DNA from: Thermoanaerobacter kivui | GTDB taxonomy: Bacteria > Bacillota > Thermoanaerobacteria > Thermoanaerobacterales > Thermoanaerobacteraceae | Assembly (NCBI RefSeq): GCF_000763575.1 | Contig: NZ_CP009170.1 | Span: forward strand, 1,491,501-1,555,500 | Direction: 5' to 3' | Length of the DNA: 64,000 nucleotides | Shown here: positions 36,899 through 45,025 of the stretch, one piece after another | Numbering within the stretch: position 1 is the first letter of the stretch | How the letters are laid out: each line of letters begins with the position of its first letter | Made by a program: the position numbers and the translations under genes | The notes under the pieces: generated by a model | Seen by the model: the letters and a program-made list of their open reading frames with translations, nothing else | Databases searched by the model: none | Told to the model about the DNA's origin: nothing

Positions 36899-36927
36899 AT
36901 TATATCCTGCAAAAATGCTTTTGTCAA
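36899..36927 (-). promoter_or_regulatory. sigma-A promoter of thrS T-box leader
   Basis: Minus-strand TTGACA, 17-base spacer, TATAAT: a near-consensus promoter. Confidence 0.8.
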
Positions 36928-36933
36928 TAGAAT

Positions 36934-37533
36934 TCATAAAAATTGTATTAGGAGAGCCTGCAATATTCCAATTATAAATCCTAAAACTCCTCCCAAAAGC
37001 TCTATCATAAAAAGTTCGCTATGAGCAATCTTTATCACCACTTCTTCCAATTTTTCTAACTCAAAACCCCTTATCCTCTCTTCTACAATTTGAGATATGC
37101 TGAAGTTTTTGGACATGCTTTCCGCTAACTCATAAGAAGAATGGTTTAAAAAAACGTCAACTTCTTTATTGATAATATCACTGATATAAGCTGATATTAT
37201 TCCTTTTACACCTTTAGGAAGAAAAGAAGGCAGTTTCCCTTCTGTAACTTCTTTAGCTTTTAATTTGAAATTAGATAATAACAATTGCTTGTTTTCGTCT
37301 GTCAAAAGCTTATCCCATAAATCATTAAAAGATAGTAGTTCTTTCTCCACAATTTCTCCCACTGATTTAGCAATTTCATACTTTCTTTTAGGAATAAGAC
37401 CTTGTACCTCGATTCCTAAAATTTTTATTGGTTTTAAAGGTTTAAACAGCATTTTCACTGCCACAAAATTCGTAAACCACCCAATTGCCGCACCAACTGA
37501 AGCCAAAAACAACATCCTCACTAAAAATTGCAT
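36934..37533 (-). CDS. DUF445 family membrane protein (YheB-like)
   Basis: 199 residues. N-terminal membrane helix with GAAIGWFTNFVAVKMLFKP, the DUF445 signature, then LIPKRKYEIAKSVGEIVE. A helical cytosolic middle follows and a C-terminal membrane helix (LLGGVLGFIIGILQALLI) closes the protein. Bacillus YheB is linked to spores; function unknown. The start is ATG 37533 close to GAGGTGG. Confidence 0.85.
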   Translation of the reverse strand: MQFLVRMLFLASVGAAIGWFTNFVAVKMLFKPLKPIKILGIEVQGLIPKRKYEIAKSVGEIVEKELLSFNDLWDKLLTDENKQLLLSNFKLKAKEVTEGKLPSFLPKGVKGIISAYISDIINKEVDVFLNHSSYELAESMSKNFSISQIVEERIRGFELEKLEEVVIKIAHSELFMIELLGGVLGFIIGILQALLIQFL

Positions 37534-37587
37534 CACACCACCTCAAGCTTTAAAAAGTAACAAATATAATAATATCAAATTTTAATA

Positions 37588-37618
37588 AATTTTAAAACCC
37601 AGCTGCAAAGCTGGGTTA
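37588..37618 (-). terminator. terminator of ytxC
   Basis: AACCCAGCT, short loop, AGCTGGGTT, TTAAAATTT on the minus strand, at the ytxC stop. Confidence 0.75.
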
Positions 37619-38494
37619 TTTTTCACACTTAATATTTGAACACAGTTCACAACCATAACAAATTTCTACTCTGTCATAAAAAACTTTTTTAATTGTCTCT
37701 ATAATTTCCTTGTTTTTTATATTGTTAATGGAATGGAAAAATATTTTTTTGGGAGCAATTGTTATGATAGTACTCATAAGCATGTCTTCGTCGCTTATGG
37801 TTCCATCTTTAAACTCAAGAGATATCTCATTTATAAAATCGCTATTTACAAGCTCATGGTTTTCATTGTAAAGTTTGAATTTCCCATTTTTATCAACAAC
37901 GATGTTTAACACATCCATTTTTGAATCTTGCAACTCCACAAAGTATTTCAGCAAGCCAATAAACTCATTGTACTCCCTCTGCATTAAAAATTCATCCACA
38001 GCTTTGTCAGTGATTTCACTGAGCTCCCCAATAAAATCTCTAAGCCTAAAATTGACAAAGCCTTCTATATCTATATAATCATTTTCCTTTAAAAAATCTC
38101 TCACAAGAACAAAAATTTGTTCTCTTTTTATTAATTTAAAAGTTTCCCTGTTCACATCGTCTTCAATAATGTTATAAGCAATTTTCTCTATCTGTTCCTT
38201 TTCACTTTCTGTAAAATAATAGTAATATTTGTTGATTAACTTTCTTATAATTCTTTTGTCAATTTGATTTACAATTATATCAGAAATAGCCTCAGCTATA
38301 TAGTTTCTAATCTTTGCAATATTATTAAAGGTTGGCTTATCCTCGATTTTTAAATTATAATATGTTACAGGGCCGCAAACACTTGAATTCACAGCAACCT
38401 TTATACCTTTTTCACTCAGGCTTTTTAAACCGTGTTTCAAATTTTCCCCATCTAATTTTAAAGCATTGGAAACTCCTATGGAAATTAATTGCAA
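37616..38494 (-). CDS. ytxC: putative sporulation protein YtxC
   Basis: 292 residues, no membrane segments. The middle portion KYYYYFTESEKEQIEKIA and the C-terminal DISLEF/TIITIAPKKIFFHS region are those of the YtxC family, whose Bacillus gene also lies beside thrS. A Cys cluster at the C-terminus (CYGCELCSNIKCEK) could bind metal. The start is TTG 38494 after GGGAG. Biochemical role unknown. Confidence 0.85.
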   Translation of the reverse strand: MQLISIGVSNALKLDGENLKHGLKSLSEKGIKVAVNSSVCGPVTYYNLKIEDKPTFNNIAKIRNYIAEAISDIIVNQIDKRIIRKLINKYYYYFTESEKEQIEKIAYNIIEDDVNRETFKLIKREQIFVLVRDFLKENDYIDIEGFVNFRLRDFIGELSEITDKAVDEFLMQREYNEFIGLLKYFVELQDSKMDVLNIVVDKNGKFKLYNENHELVNSDFINEISLEFKDGTISDEDMLMSTIITIAPKKIFFHSINNIKNKEIIETIKKVFYDRVEICYGCELCSNIKCEK

Positions 38495-38550
38495 TTTCTT
38501 CTCACTCCCTTCGTTAATAGTATGTGTCTATTTTATCTTTTCTACCGACT

Positions 38551-39288
38551 TTAAATCAGTGGGATGATGGAACCAATGTCTTTTATTTGATTAAAAGTCA
38601 AATAAACAATTTCTACTCCTTTTTTATTCAAAAATTCAATAATTTTTTTATAATTTTTATGAGACTTAAACGACCCAGTCACAGCCAATTTCTTATTTGC
38701 TATGAGTCCCATTGCTCCACCAACAAATCCGTATTTAAAACCTTCTAAAATAATTTCTCCCGGTTCAATCAAAAGAACTTCTATTCCATTTTTCACTGCA
38801 ACTTCAAAAATACCTTTGTCTGAGGTTATAAAGCTGTTATCATCTATGATAGCCATATTGCACTTTGTGTAACCCTGCTTTACATTTAAAAATTTAATTC
38901 CCTTCTGTTCTAATGATTCCCTTAAAATAGGGTCTGTATATTTCAAGTTGTGAAAAGCTATATTTCCCAATCTTGCTACATTATATGCGATGTTATAGGG
39001 ATAGTTGCGTTTCAAATAAGTTTGTCCTAATCTTACATTTAAACCTATTTGTTTTAATTTTTGTATAAAGCTATTGGATACATTTGGAGCTATAATAACT
39101 TCACCATCTCCTAAAGGATGTATGAGGATATCGGGGTGAAAAGAAATTGCATCATATAAATCATTACATTTTTCTGTATATATTACACCTATACTTAATT
39201 TAGTTAGACTATTACCTATTTCTTTTTCTCTCCCATCAATAACAACGTACTTTACCTCATCTACAGGAACAAAAGGATTTATCACCAT
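38551..39288 (-). CDS. DUF6873-type GME-fold (amidinotransferase-like) protein
   Basis: About 245 residues. Repeated units such as HPLGDGEVIIAPNVS and CNMAIIDDNSFITSDKGI resemble the pseudo-symmetric guanidino-modifying-enzyme fold, and I associate this arrangement with DUF6873. Catalytic residues are not assignable by eye. The start is probably ATG 39288, just after GAGG. The call is tentative; otherwise a conserved hypothetical. Confidence 0.5.
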   Translation of the reverse strand: MVINPFVPVDEVKYVVIDGREKEIGNSLTKLSIGVIYTEKCNDLYDAISFHPDILIHPLGDGEVIIAPNVSNSFIQKLKQIGLNVRLGQTYLKRNYPYNIAYNVARLGNIAFHNLKYTDPILRESLEQKGIKFLNVKQGYTKCNMAIIDDNSFITSDKGIFEVAVKNGIEVLLIEPGEIILEGFKYGFVGGAMGLIANKKLAVTGSFKSHKNYKKIIEFLNKKGVEIVYLTFNQIKDIGSIIPLI

Positions 39289-39328
39289 TTTCACCTCTTA
39301 TAAAAATTAGGCATACATATTGTATGCC

Positions 39329-40261
39329 CTAACTCTTTCTTCTATCTTTTAGGTAGCAGCTTCCGTCCATAATCTTTAATTTCTTTTTCAATTCAGCAGC
39401 TACTGCACTTATTTCCAAATCATTTTTAAAATCTCTAAATTCATTTGTGACAATAGCAATAGAAATTGAAACCAGTGGAAACATCATCTTTTCTCCAGTC
39501 CTACTAATTGTCTCTATGTAACCCCGTTTTCTATCTTCATCGTCATATAAATACTTTATTTCCTCATCAAAGCGAGAAATTATATACTTACACATCTCTT
39601 CAGCTTTATCAGGAGTAGTAATTATCACAAAATCATCTCCACCTATGTGTCCCAAAAAATCTCTTTCATTTCCAATCAGATTTACAGCATCTGATAAAAT
39701 TTTGGCTGTAAGTTTTATTACATTATCTCCTCTTAGAAAACCATAGTAATCATTATAAGACTTAAAATTGTCCAAATCAATATACAAAATGGCATAAGGC
39801 TTGTTTTCTTTAATTCGCCTTTTTATTTCTTCTTTAATGTCAATATTTCCTCTAAGACCAGTAAGAGGGTTGGCCATTCTGTTGTGTTCTATTCGCTGAA
39901 ACAAATTATTGACTTTAAACAGAAGTTCTTTGTCATTAAAAGGTTTCACTAAATAATCATCTGCACCCAATTCCAACCCCTTAATTTTTTCTTCAAAATT
40001 GTCCTGTGAAGTCAAAAGTATTATAGGAAGCATCAAATTTTCTTCTTCTTTCCTCAAAATTCTTAAAAGGTCAAAGCCATTCATGCCTGGCATAACTATA
40101 TCTAATATTACCATATCAGGTAATTTATTCCTGTATATTTGCAAAGCCTCTTCTCCATCTTTAGCCTCTAGCACCCCATACCCAGCATTTTCTAAAATAT
40201 CTTTCAAGATTTTCCTTGTAAGTTTATTATCATCGACAATAAGAATGTTTCTCCCCTTCAC
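39329..40261 (-). CDS. response regulator with GGDEF (diguanylate cyclase) output
   Basis: About 310 residues. Receiver domain: DDN at the start, phospho-acceptor in MVILDIVMPGMNG, Lys in YLVKPFN. The GGDEF domain has ILYIDLDNFKSYNDYYG and the active-site motif GGDDF, an allowed variant, so cyclic-di-GMP synthesis is likely. I see no RxxD inhibitory site just before the motif. The start is GTG 40261 behind GGGGGA; the longer frame overlaps the RBS. No kinase is adjacent. Confidence 0.88.
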   Translation of the reverse strand: MKGRNILIVDDNKLTRKILKDILENAGYGVLEAKDGEEALQIYRNKLPDMVILDIVMPGMNGFDLLRILRKEEENLMLPIILLTSQDNFEEKIKGLELGADDYLVKPFNDKELLFKVNNLFQRIEHNRMANPLTGLRGNIDIKEEIKRRIKENKPYAILYIDLDNFKSYNDYYGFLRGDNVIKLTAKILSDAVNLIGNERDFLGHIGGDDFVIITTPDKAEEMCKYIISRFDEEIKYLYDDEDRKRGYIETISRTGEKMMFPLVSISIAIVTNEFRDFKNDLEISAVAAELKKKLKIMDGSCYLKDRRKS

Positions 40262-40383
40262 AATGCTTCCCCCACAAAAAAACATTTAATAACCCCATAC
40301 TATTATATAAAAATTTTGGCAAAAAAACTACTACTTTAGTAAATTAAATTTAAATAAAAAATGAAAAAATTTCACATAAAATT

Positions 40384-40719
40384 TTATGCAGTTTCTTCAA
40401 AGAAAAGAGAGTAATATTTTGAAATTTTTTCTTCTAATGTGTCCATACTTATAAAACGAGCCTCTCTTATTGCCTCTTTTCCATCCACATAAACTATTAC
40501 AGTAGGAACAGTAAAAACAGAAAACTTACCAGAAGCCAGCGGAATCTCATCAATAGGAATGTGAAAACTTTTTATTTTTGGATAGTTTACTAGCATTTCT
40601 TCAAGTTTAGGAAGTAATGATGTACATATTCCGCAATCTTGTGTAGAAGAATAAAGAAATACCATATCATTTTCCTTTATAATTTGTTCTATATTTTCTA
40701 TGTCGTTAATTTTATCCAC
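40384..40719 (-). CDS. thioredoxin-like protein with CGIC motif
   Basis: About 111 residues with a thioredoxin fold: FLYSSTQDCGICTSLLPKLEEM carries the CxxC, and VFTVPTVIVYVDGKE supplies the cis-Pro. The start is GTG 40719 after AGGAGGG; the upstream TTG in frame overlaps that RBS. Probably a thiol-disulfide exchanger; partners unknown. It is isolated from its neighbours by more than 100 bases on each side. Confidence 0.85.
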   Translation of the reverse strand: MDKINDIENIEQIIKENDMVFLYSSTQDCGICTSLLPKLEEMLVNYPKIKSFHIPIDEIPLASGKFSVFTVPTVIVYVDGKEAIREARFISMDTLEEKISKYYSLFFEETA

Positions 40720-40783
40720 AATTTCCCTCCTATCCAAAAGACTACAAACGATTAGATTTTAAAATTAAGATTCTATAATAAAT

Positions 40784-42252
40784 GTTGGGGTGGATAAAAA
40801 ACATCTTACAAAAAAAGAGAGCACTTATTCTGAATGCCTGCTATAATAGAAGTGGAAAAAACAATCTAACAAAAGGAGGCATCAGAATAAGTGCAAGGTA
40901 ATTATATCACAAATTTCTTAAAATCTGAAGAGATAATTTGGGAAGGTGTTATAGAACATGACGACAAAATAGAACTGCATATTAAGATGAAGCAGAAACC
41001 ACATATTTGTCCAAGATGCGGAGAAATAACATCTAAGATTCATGATTATAGAGTACAAAGGATAAAAGATGTACCGCTATTCGGAAAGCCAACAGTGATA
41101 GTACTAAAAAAGAGGAGATATGTTTGTCGCTGCTGTGGCAAGAAGTTCTATGAACATATAGACTTTCTGCCACGCTATCATAGAATGACCAACAGATTAT
41201 CTATTTACATACTACAACAACTAAAAAAACAACAAAGCATGAAAGATATATCTGAAGTTACAGGGGTATCAATTACGACTGTGATGAGACTTTTAGACAG
41301 AGTAGGAGTAGAACCTGATTATAAAACATTACCGGAAATTATCAGTATAGACGAATTCAAGGGGAACTCTGGAGGCAGGAAATATCACTGTATTATTGTA
41401 GACCCAAAAGAGAGAAAAATATTAGATATTTTAAAAGACAGAAAACAAGAGAATCTGAGTGAATATTTCAAAAGATTTAAAGAGAGGAATAAAGTAAAGT
41501 GGGTTATTATAGACATGTGGAGGCCTTTTTCAGATACAGTAAAAACATATTTCAAAGGAGCTAAAATAGCAATAGACAAATTTCATTTTACAAGGTACAT
41601 ATATTGGGCAATAGAAAATGTAAGAAAAAGAATACAAAAAGAATTGCCAGACAATAAAAGAAAATATTTCAAAAAAAGCCGCAAGCTACTTCTTGCAAAA
41701 TATGATACTTTAACAACAGAACAAAAAGAAGAATTGGAAGTAATGTTCTGGTACAGTGACGACTTAAGGATAGCATACCTTTTAAAAGAAGAATTTAATG
41801 ATAAAGTATTAAAATGCAAGAATTCAAAGGATGCAAAAATAGAATTAAAAAGATGGATACAGTTAGCTAAAGAAAGCAAAATTGATGAATTTAAAAGATG
41901 TGTGCAAGTATTTAACCGTTGGTTTGAAGAAATAACAAATGCCTTTGATATCCCTTACACTAATTCTGTAACAGAAGGTTACAATAATAAAATTAAAGTA
42001 CTAAAAAGGCTTGCATATGGCTACAGAAATTTTTATCGCTTCAGGAAAAGGATATTATATTGCAATGCTTGATGCAATACTATTTTTAGTGATAAAGGAT
42101 ATTCAAGGATATTATAGAGCTTTGATGAAAAAACATAAATAAATATCCACCCATACTTCTAGCTATATCTCTTATCATAACTAACATAATTTAACAAATA
42201 TTTTTTGTAAAAATTTATAGGTGAGCATTCAGAAAAAAATACCCACCCCAAC
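40784..42252 (+). mobile_element. ISL3-type insertion sequence
   Basis: 1469 bp. Imperfect terminal inverted repeats: GTTGGGGTGGATAAAAAA at 40784 and, inverted at the right end, GTTGGGGTGGGTATTTTTT. A second inverted pair, TTCTGAATGC, lies inside each end. One transposase gene. I could not find a convincing 8-bp target duplication: left flank TAATAAAT, right flank TATTGACA. Confidence 0.85.
40891..42072 (+). CDS. ISL3-family transposase
   Basis: 393 residues. N-terminal zinc ribbon (CPRCG ... CRCCGKKF), HTH, then a DDE core beginning IISIDEFKGNSGGRKYHCIIVD, with WVIIDMWRPF and C-terminal SVTEGYNNKIKVLKR, all standard for ISL3. The frame starts with GTG 40891 after AAAGGAGGC. The C-terminal end (FRKRILYCNA) looks natural, so it may still be active. 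Confidence 0.92.
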   Translation: MQGNYITNFLKSEEIIWEGVIEHDDKIELHIKMKQKPHICPRCGEITSKIHDYRVQRIKDVPLFGKPTVIVLKKRRYVCRCCGKKFYEHIDFLPRYHRMTNRLSIYILQQLKKQQSMKDISEVTGVSITTVMRLLDRVGVEPDYKTLPEIISIDEFKGNSGGRKYHCIIVDPKERKILDILKDRKQENLSEYFKRFKERNKVKWVIIDMWRPFSDTVKTYFKGAKIAIDKFHFTRYIYWAIENVRKRIQKELPDNKRKYFKKSRKLLLAKYDTLTTEQKEELEVMFWYSDDLRIAYLLKEEFNDKVLKCKNSKDAKIELKRWIQLAKESKIDEFKRCVQVFNRWFEEITNAFDIPYTNSVTEGYNNKIKVLKRLAYGYRNFYRFRKRILYCNA

Positions 42253-42282
42253 TATTGACAAAGAACCAAAATTTAAAAAATA

Positions 42283-42312
42283 TAAGCCCCTTCTAGGGCT
42301 TTTTCATAACCT
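42283..42312 (-). terminator. terminator of the five-tRNA operon
   Basis: Minus-strand AAGCCC, loop, GGGGCTT and TATATTTTTT, about 25 bases past tRNA-Cys. Confidence 0.7.
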
Positions 42313-42337
42313 GATTCACTAAAGTTTCATATTTTTA

Positions 42338-42412
<75 letters not shown>

Positions 42413-42416
42413 ATAT

Positions 42417-42492
42417 TGGAGCGGACAACGAGACTCGAACTCGCGACCCTCACCTTGGCAAGGTGATGCTCTACCAACTGAGCTATGTCCGC
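42417..42492 (-). tRNA. tRNA-Gly (anticodon GCC)
   Basis: 76 bases with encoded CCA; anticodon loop TTGCCAA; acceptor GCGGACA with TGTCCGC. Confidence 0.95.
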
Positions 42493-42496
42493 ATAA

Positions 42497-42572
42497 TGGT
42501 GCCTCGAAGTGGAATCGAACCACTGACACAGGGATTTTCAGTCCCTTGCTCTACCAACTGAGCTATCGAGGC
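42497..42572 (-). tRNA. tRNA-Phe (anticodon GAA)
   Basis: 76 bases with encoded CCA; anticodon loop CTGAAAA; acceptor GCCTCGA with TCGAGGC. Confidence 0.95.
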
Positions 42573-42577
42573 ATAAC

Positions 42578-42654
42578 TGGCGACCCAAAAGGGACTTGAA
42601 CCCTCGACCTCCAGCGTGACAGGCTGGCGCTCTAACCAACTGAGCTATTGGGCC
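42578..42654 (-). tRNA. tRNA-Asp (anticodon GUC)
   Basis: 77 bases with encoded CCA; anticodon loop CTGTCAC; acceptor GGCCCAA with TTGGGTC. Confidence 0.95.
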
Positions 42655-42655
42655 G

Positions 42656-42731
42656 TGGTGGTCGCAATAGGACTCGAACCTATGACCCCCTGCTTGTAAG
42701 GCAGGTGCTCTCCCAGCTGAGCTATACGACC
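42656..42731 (-). tRNA. tRNA-Val (anticodon UAC)
   Basis: 76 bases with encoded CCA; anticodon loop CTTACAA; acceptor GGTCGTA with TGCGACC. First gene of the operon Val-Asp-Phe-Gly-Cys, with spacers of 1-5 bases. Confidence 0.95.
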
Positions 42732-42753
42732 ATTCTACTGCCGTGCAAGTAAT

Positions 42754-42782
42754 AGTATACATAAAAAACTGCTATTAGTCAA
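42754..42782 (-). promoter_or_regulatory. sigma-A promoter of the five-tRNA operon
   Basis: Minus-strand TTGACT, 17-base spacer, TATACT, about 20 bases upstream of tRNA-Val. Confidence 0.8.
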
Positions 42783-42856
42783 CACTATTTTGAGGATTTT
42801 TTCGCCTTTATGTCTAATTAAAAATAAAAAATATCGATGATTCTCTTAAATTTGCT

Positions 42857-43741
42857 TTATTCCTCTGCAATTCTCAGCAATTCTTTAAGCCTACTTTCCT
42901 CTATCAAATACTTTTTACCACAAAAATGGCATACAGCTTCAACAGATTGTCCTTCTGAAATAAGTTTTTCTATCTCCTCTTTTCCAAGAGCAATTATAGC
43001 AGTTTCAAATCTTTCTTGTGAACAATCACATTCATATTTTAAATCTACTCTTTCTAAAATATTAAGTCCCATCTCCCCTAATATATGGTTCAATATATCT
43101 TCTGGTAGATATCCATTCCTTAACAATTCTGTAACTGAAGAAATATTCCTGAGTACTTCCTCTAGCTTTGCTACAACTTCTTCTTCAACATTAGGCAATA
43201 ACTGTATAATAAAGCCTCCAGAAGCTAAAACATTTCCTTCTTTTCCCACTAACACTCCTACCCCAACAGCAGAAGGTACCTGCTCAGAGGCATAAAAATA
43301 ATAGGCTATATCTTCCCCGATTTCCCCAGTTTGAAGCTCTACAGTTCCAATGTAAGGTTCCTTTAAACCTATATCTTTTATAACAGTCACATATCCATTT
43401 TTACCAACAGCTTTGCCTACATCTAATTTTCCTTTTTCAGACAGTGGTAAATCCACTGTAGGATTTCCTACATACCCTTTGACAATTCCCGGGTAATTTG
43501 ACACTGCAACAATATTCCCTATAGGCCCATCACCTTTTATAACTAAAGTGACCTTGTCTTTTTCACCCTTCATCATAACTCGCATCATAGCGACAGCTGT
43601 CAAAGCTCTTCCTAAAGCTGCACAAGTGGTAGGTGTGAGATTGTGAATTTCTTTAGCCTTCTGGGCAGTTTGTGTTGAAAAAGCTGCAATAGCTAATATT
43701 TTATTATTATAAGCTGTAGCTCTTACAATGTAATCACTCAT
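42857..43741 (-). CDS. hslO: redox-regulated chaperone Hsp33
   Basis: 294 residues. The N-terminal domain includes LGRALTAVAMM and MKGEKDKVTLVIKGDGPIG. The C-terminal zinc switch CDC ... CHFCGKK has four Cys in the CxC/CxxC pattern. The chaperone is activated by oxidative unfolding. Full length. RBS AGGAGG lies before ATG 43741. Confidence 0.96.
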   Translation of the reverse strand: MSDYIVRATAYNNKILAIAAFSTQTAQKAKEIHNLTPTTCAALGRALTAVAMMRVMMKGEKDKVTLVIKGDGPIGNIVAVSNYPGIVKGYVGNPTVDLPLSEKGKLDVGKAVGKNGYVTVIKDIGLKEPYIGTVELQTGEIGEDIAYYFYASEQVPSAVGVGVLVGKEGNVLASGGFIIQLLPNVEEEVVAKLEEVLRNISSVTELLRNGYLPEDILNHILGEMGLNILERVDLKYECDCSQERFETAIIALGKEEIEKLISEGQSVEAVCHFCGKKYLIEESRLKELLRIAEE

Positions 43742-43760
43742 AGTAAATACCTCCTATATC

Positions 43761-43793
43761 AAAAAACCCTAACATATTTAATGTTAGGGTTTA
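43761..43793 (-). terminator. terminator of csp
   Basis: AAACCCTAACAT, loop, ATGTTAGGGTTTTTT on the minus strand, just past the csp stop. Confidence 0.85.
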
Positions 43794-43801
43794 ATTTCAC
43801 G

Positions 43802-44005
43802 TCAGTTTACCTTTCTTACCTTAGAAGCTTGTGGTCCTTTTGCAGCTTCAACTACCTCGAACTCAACTTTTTGTCCTTCCTCCAATGTCTTAAAGCCATC
43901 ACCTTCAATTGCTGAGTAATGGACAAATACGTCTGTGCCATCCTCCCTTTCAATAAAGCCATAGCCTTTCTCGGCATTAAACCATTTTACTTTACCTCTT
44001 ACCAT
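43802..44005 (-). CDS. cold-shock protein
   Basis: 67 residues, single CSD fold: [20 protein letters not shown] (RNP1) and DVFVHYSAI (RNP2). It acts as an RNA chaperone. RBS GGAGG lies before ATG 44005. Single-gene transcript. Confidence 0.96.
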   Translation of the reverse strand: MVRGKVKWFNAEKGYGFIEREDGTDVFVHYSAIEGDGFKTLEEGQKVEFEVVEAAKGPQASKVRKVN

Positions 44006-44045
44006 TTATATCTTCCTCCAAACTTGATAAATAATTTACTTCTCT

Positions 44046-44074
44046 ATCATAGCACTTATATATCGAATTGTCAA
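44046..44074 (-). promoter_or_regulatory. sigma-A promoter of csp
   Basis: Minus-strand TTGACA, 17-base spacer, TATGAT. The resulting 5' leader is only about 35 bases, much shorter than the long cold-shock leaders of mesophiles. Confidence 0.75.
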
Positions 44075-44079
44075 ATTTT

Positions 44080-44826
44080 TTATTGAAATTTTATAATATC
44101 CCATATATTTCTAAGCGCATAGCTTGCTTTTTCCCTTATAACTACATCAGCTTTATAGTCATAAGGAGTCTCTGTCGCATTTATAATTATTAAATGTCTT
44201 ACTATATCTGGCAAAAAGTTCACTGGCGAAACTGCCAAAGAAGAACCTATGACTATTAACAAATCGCTGGACTTTACTTCTTTTACTGCCAAATCAAAAA
44301 CATAAGGCATAGGATCTCCAAATAGTACTACATCAGGCCGCAGTAACCCACCACACTCATCGCAGCGAGGAGGAATTTGTTTTTTATTTACTTTTTCCTC
44401 TAAAACTTCAAAAGAGACTTTTTTTCCACAATGTAAACAACTTCCTTCTCTCGTATTGCCGTGAACTTCGAATACATTTTTAGAACCCGCTTTTTGATGA
44501 AGATTGTCTATATTTTGTGTAATTACTCCAAAAATTATACCTTCTTTCTCCATTTCGCTTAATATGTAATGAGCTTCATTAGGCTCAGCATTTCTCATTG
44601 AAGACAAAATCTTGAAACCAACTTTATAAAATTCCTCCGGGAAATTGTACAATACTCCCGTTGACAAAACCTCCATTGGATCTAACTTCTCCCACAGACC
44701 CCTTCCTGGGCTTCTAAAATCAGGTATACCACTTTCCGTTGATATACCTGCTCCTGTCAATACAATAGTTTTTCTTGACTGCTTAATGAGGCGAGCAGCC
44801 TCTTCAAACAAATTTTTATCCCCCAT
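44080..44826 (-). CDS. cobB: Sir2-type NAD-dependent protein deacylase
   Basis: 248 residues. NAD motif GAGISTESGIPDFRS, TQNIDNLHQKAG, catalytic His in FEVHGNTREG, zinc Cys pairs CLHCG and CDECGG, and VVLFGDPMP. Removes acyl groups from lysines. RBS GAGGTG lies before ATG 44826. It begins just after the SASP gene. Confidence 0.95.
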   Translation of the reverse strand: MGDKNLFEEAARLIKQSRKTIVLTGAGISTESGIPDFRSPGRGLWEKLDPMEVLSTGVLYNFPEEFYKVGFKILSSMRNAEPNEAHYILSEMEKEGIIFGVITQNIDNLHQKAGSKNVFEVHGNTREGSCLHCGKKVSFEVLEEKVNKKQIPPRCDECGGLLRPDVVLFGDPMPYVFDLAVKEVKSSDLLIVIGSSLAVSPVNFLPDIVRHLIIINATETPYDYKADVVIREKASYALRNIWDIIKFQ

Positions 44827-44851
44827 GGCAATTCACCTCAAATAGAGTATA

Positions 44852-45022
44852 TCACAACTTTTCTTTTTTTCCTACCTCCTGTTGCATTTTCATCTTTTTC
44901 TTAACTATTGAACCTATCTTCCCAGTTTCTTGGGCAGATAACTTAGACCATCCAACTTTTTTTACCTTTTCAAGAAGTCCTAATTCTTCAGCCGCTTCAA
45001 GTTTCAAAATTTCATTGTCCAT
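44852..45022 (-). CDS. small acid-soluble spore protein, alpha/beta (SspF-like) type
   Basis: 56 residues: LKLEAAEELGLLEKVKKVGW then SKLSAQETGKIGSIVKKKMK. The pattern ExAxELG ... GW..LSA.ETG.IGs.VKKKM is that of minor alpha/beta SASPs, which coat spore DNA. The EAAEELG region is the place of the germination-protease site. GGAGGAGG, nine bases before ATG 45022, lies inside the last codons of the upstream gene, which ends at 45026, so both are probably expressed together in the forespore. Confidence 0.85.
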   Translation of the reverse strand: MDNEILKLEAAEELGLLEKVKKVGWSKLSAQETGKIGSIVKKKMKMQQEVGKKEKL

Positions 45023-45025
45023 TCT

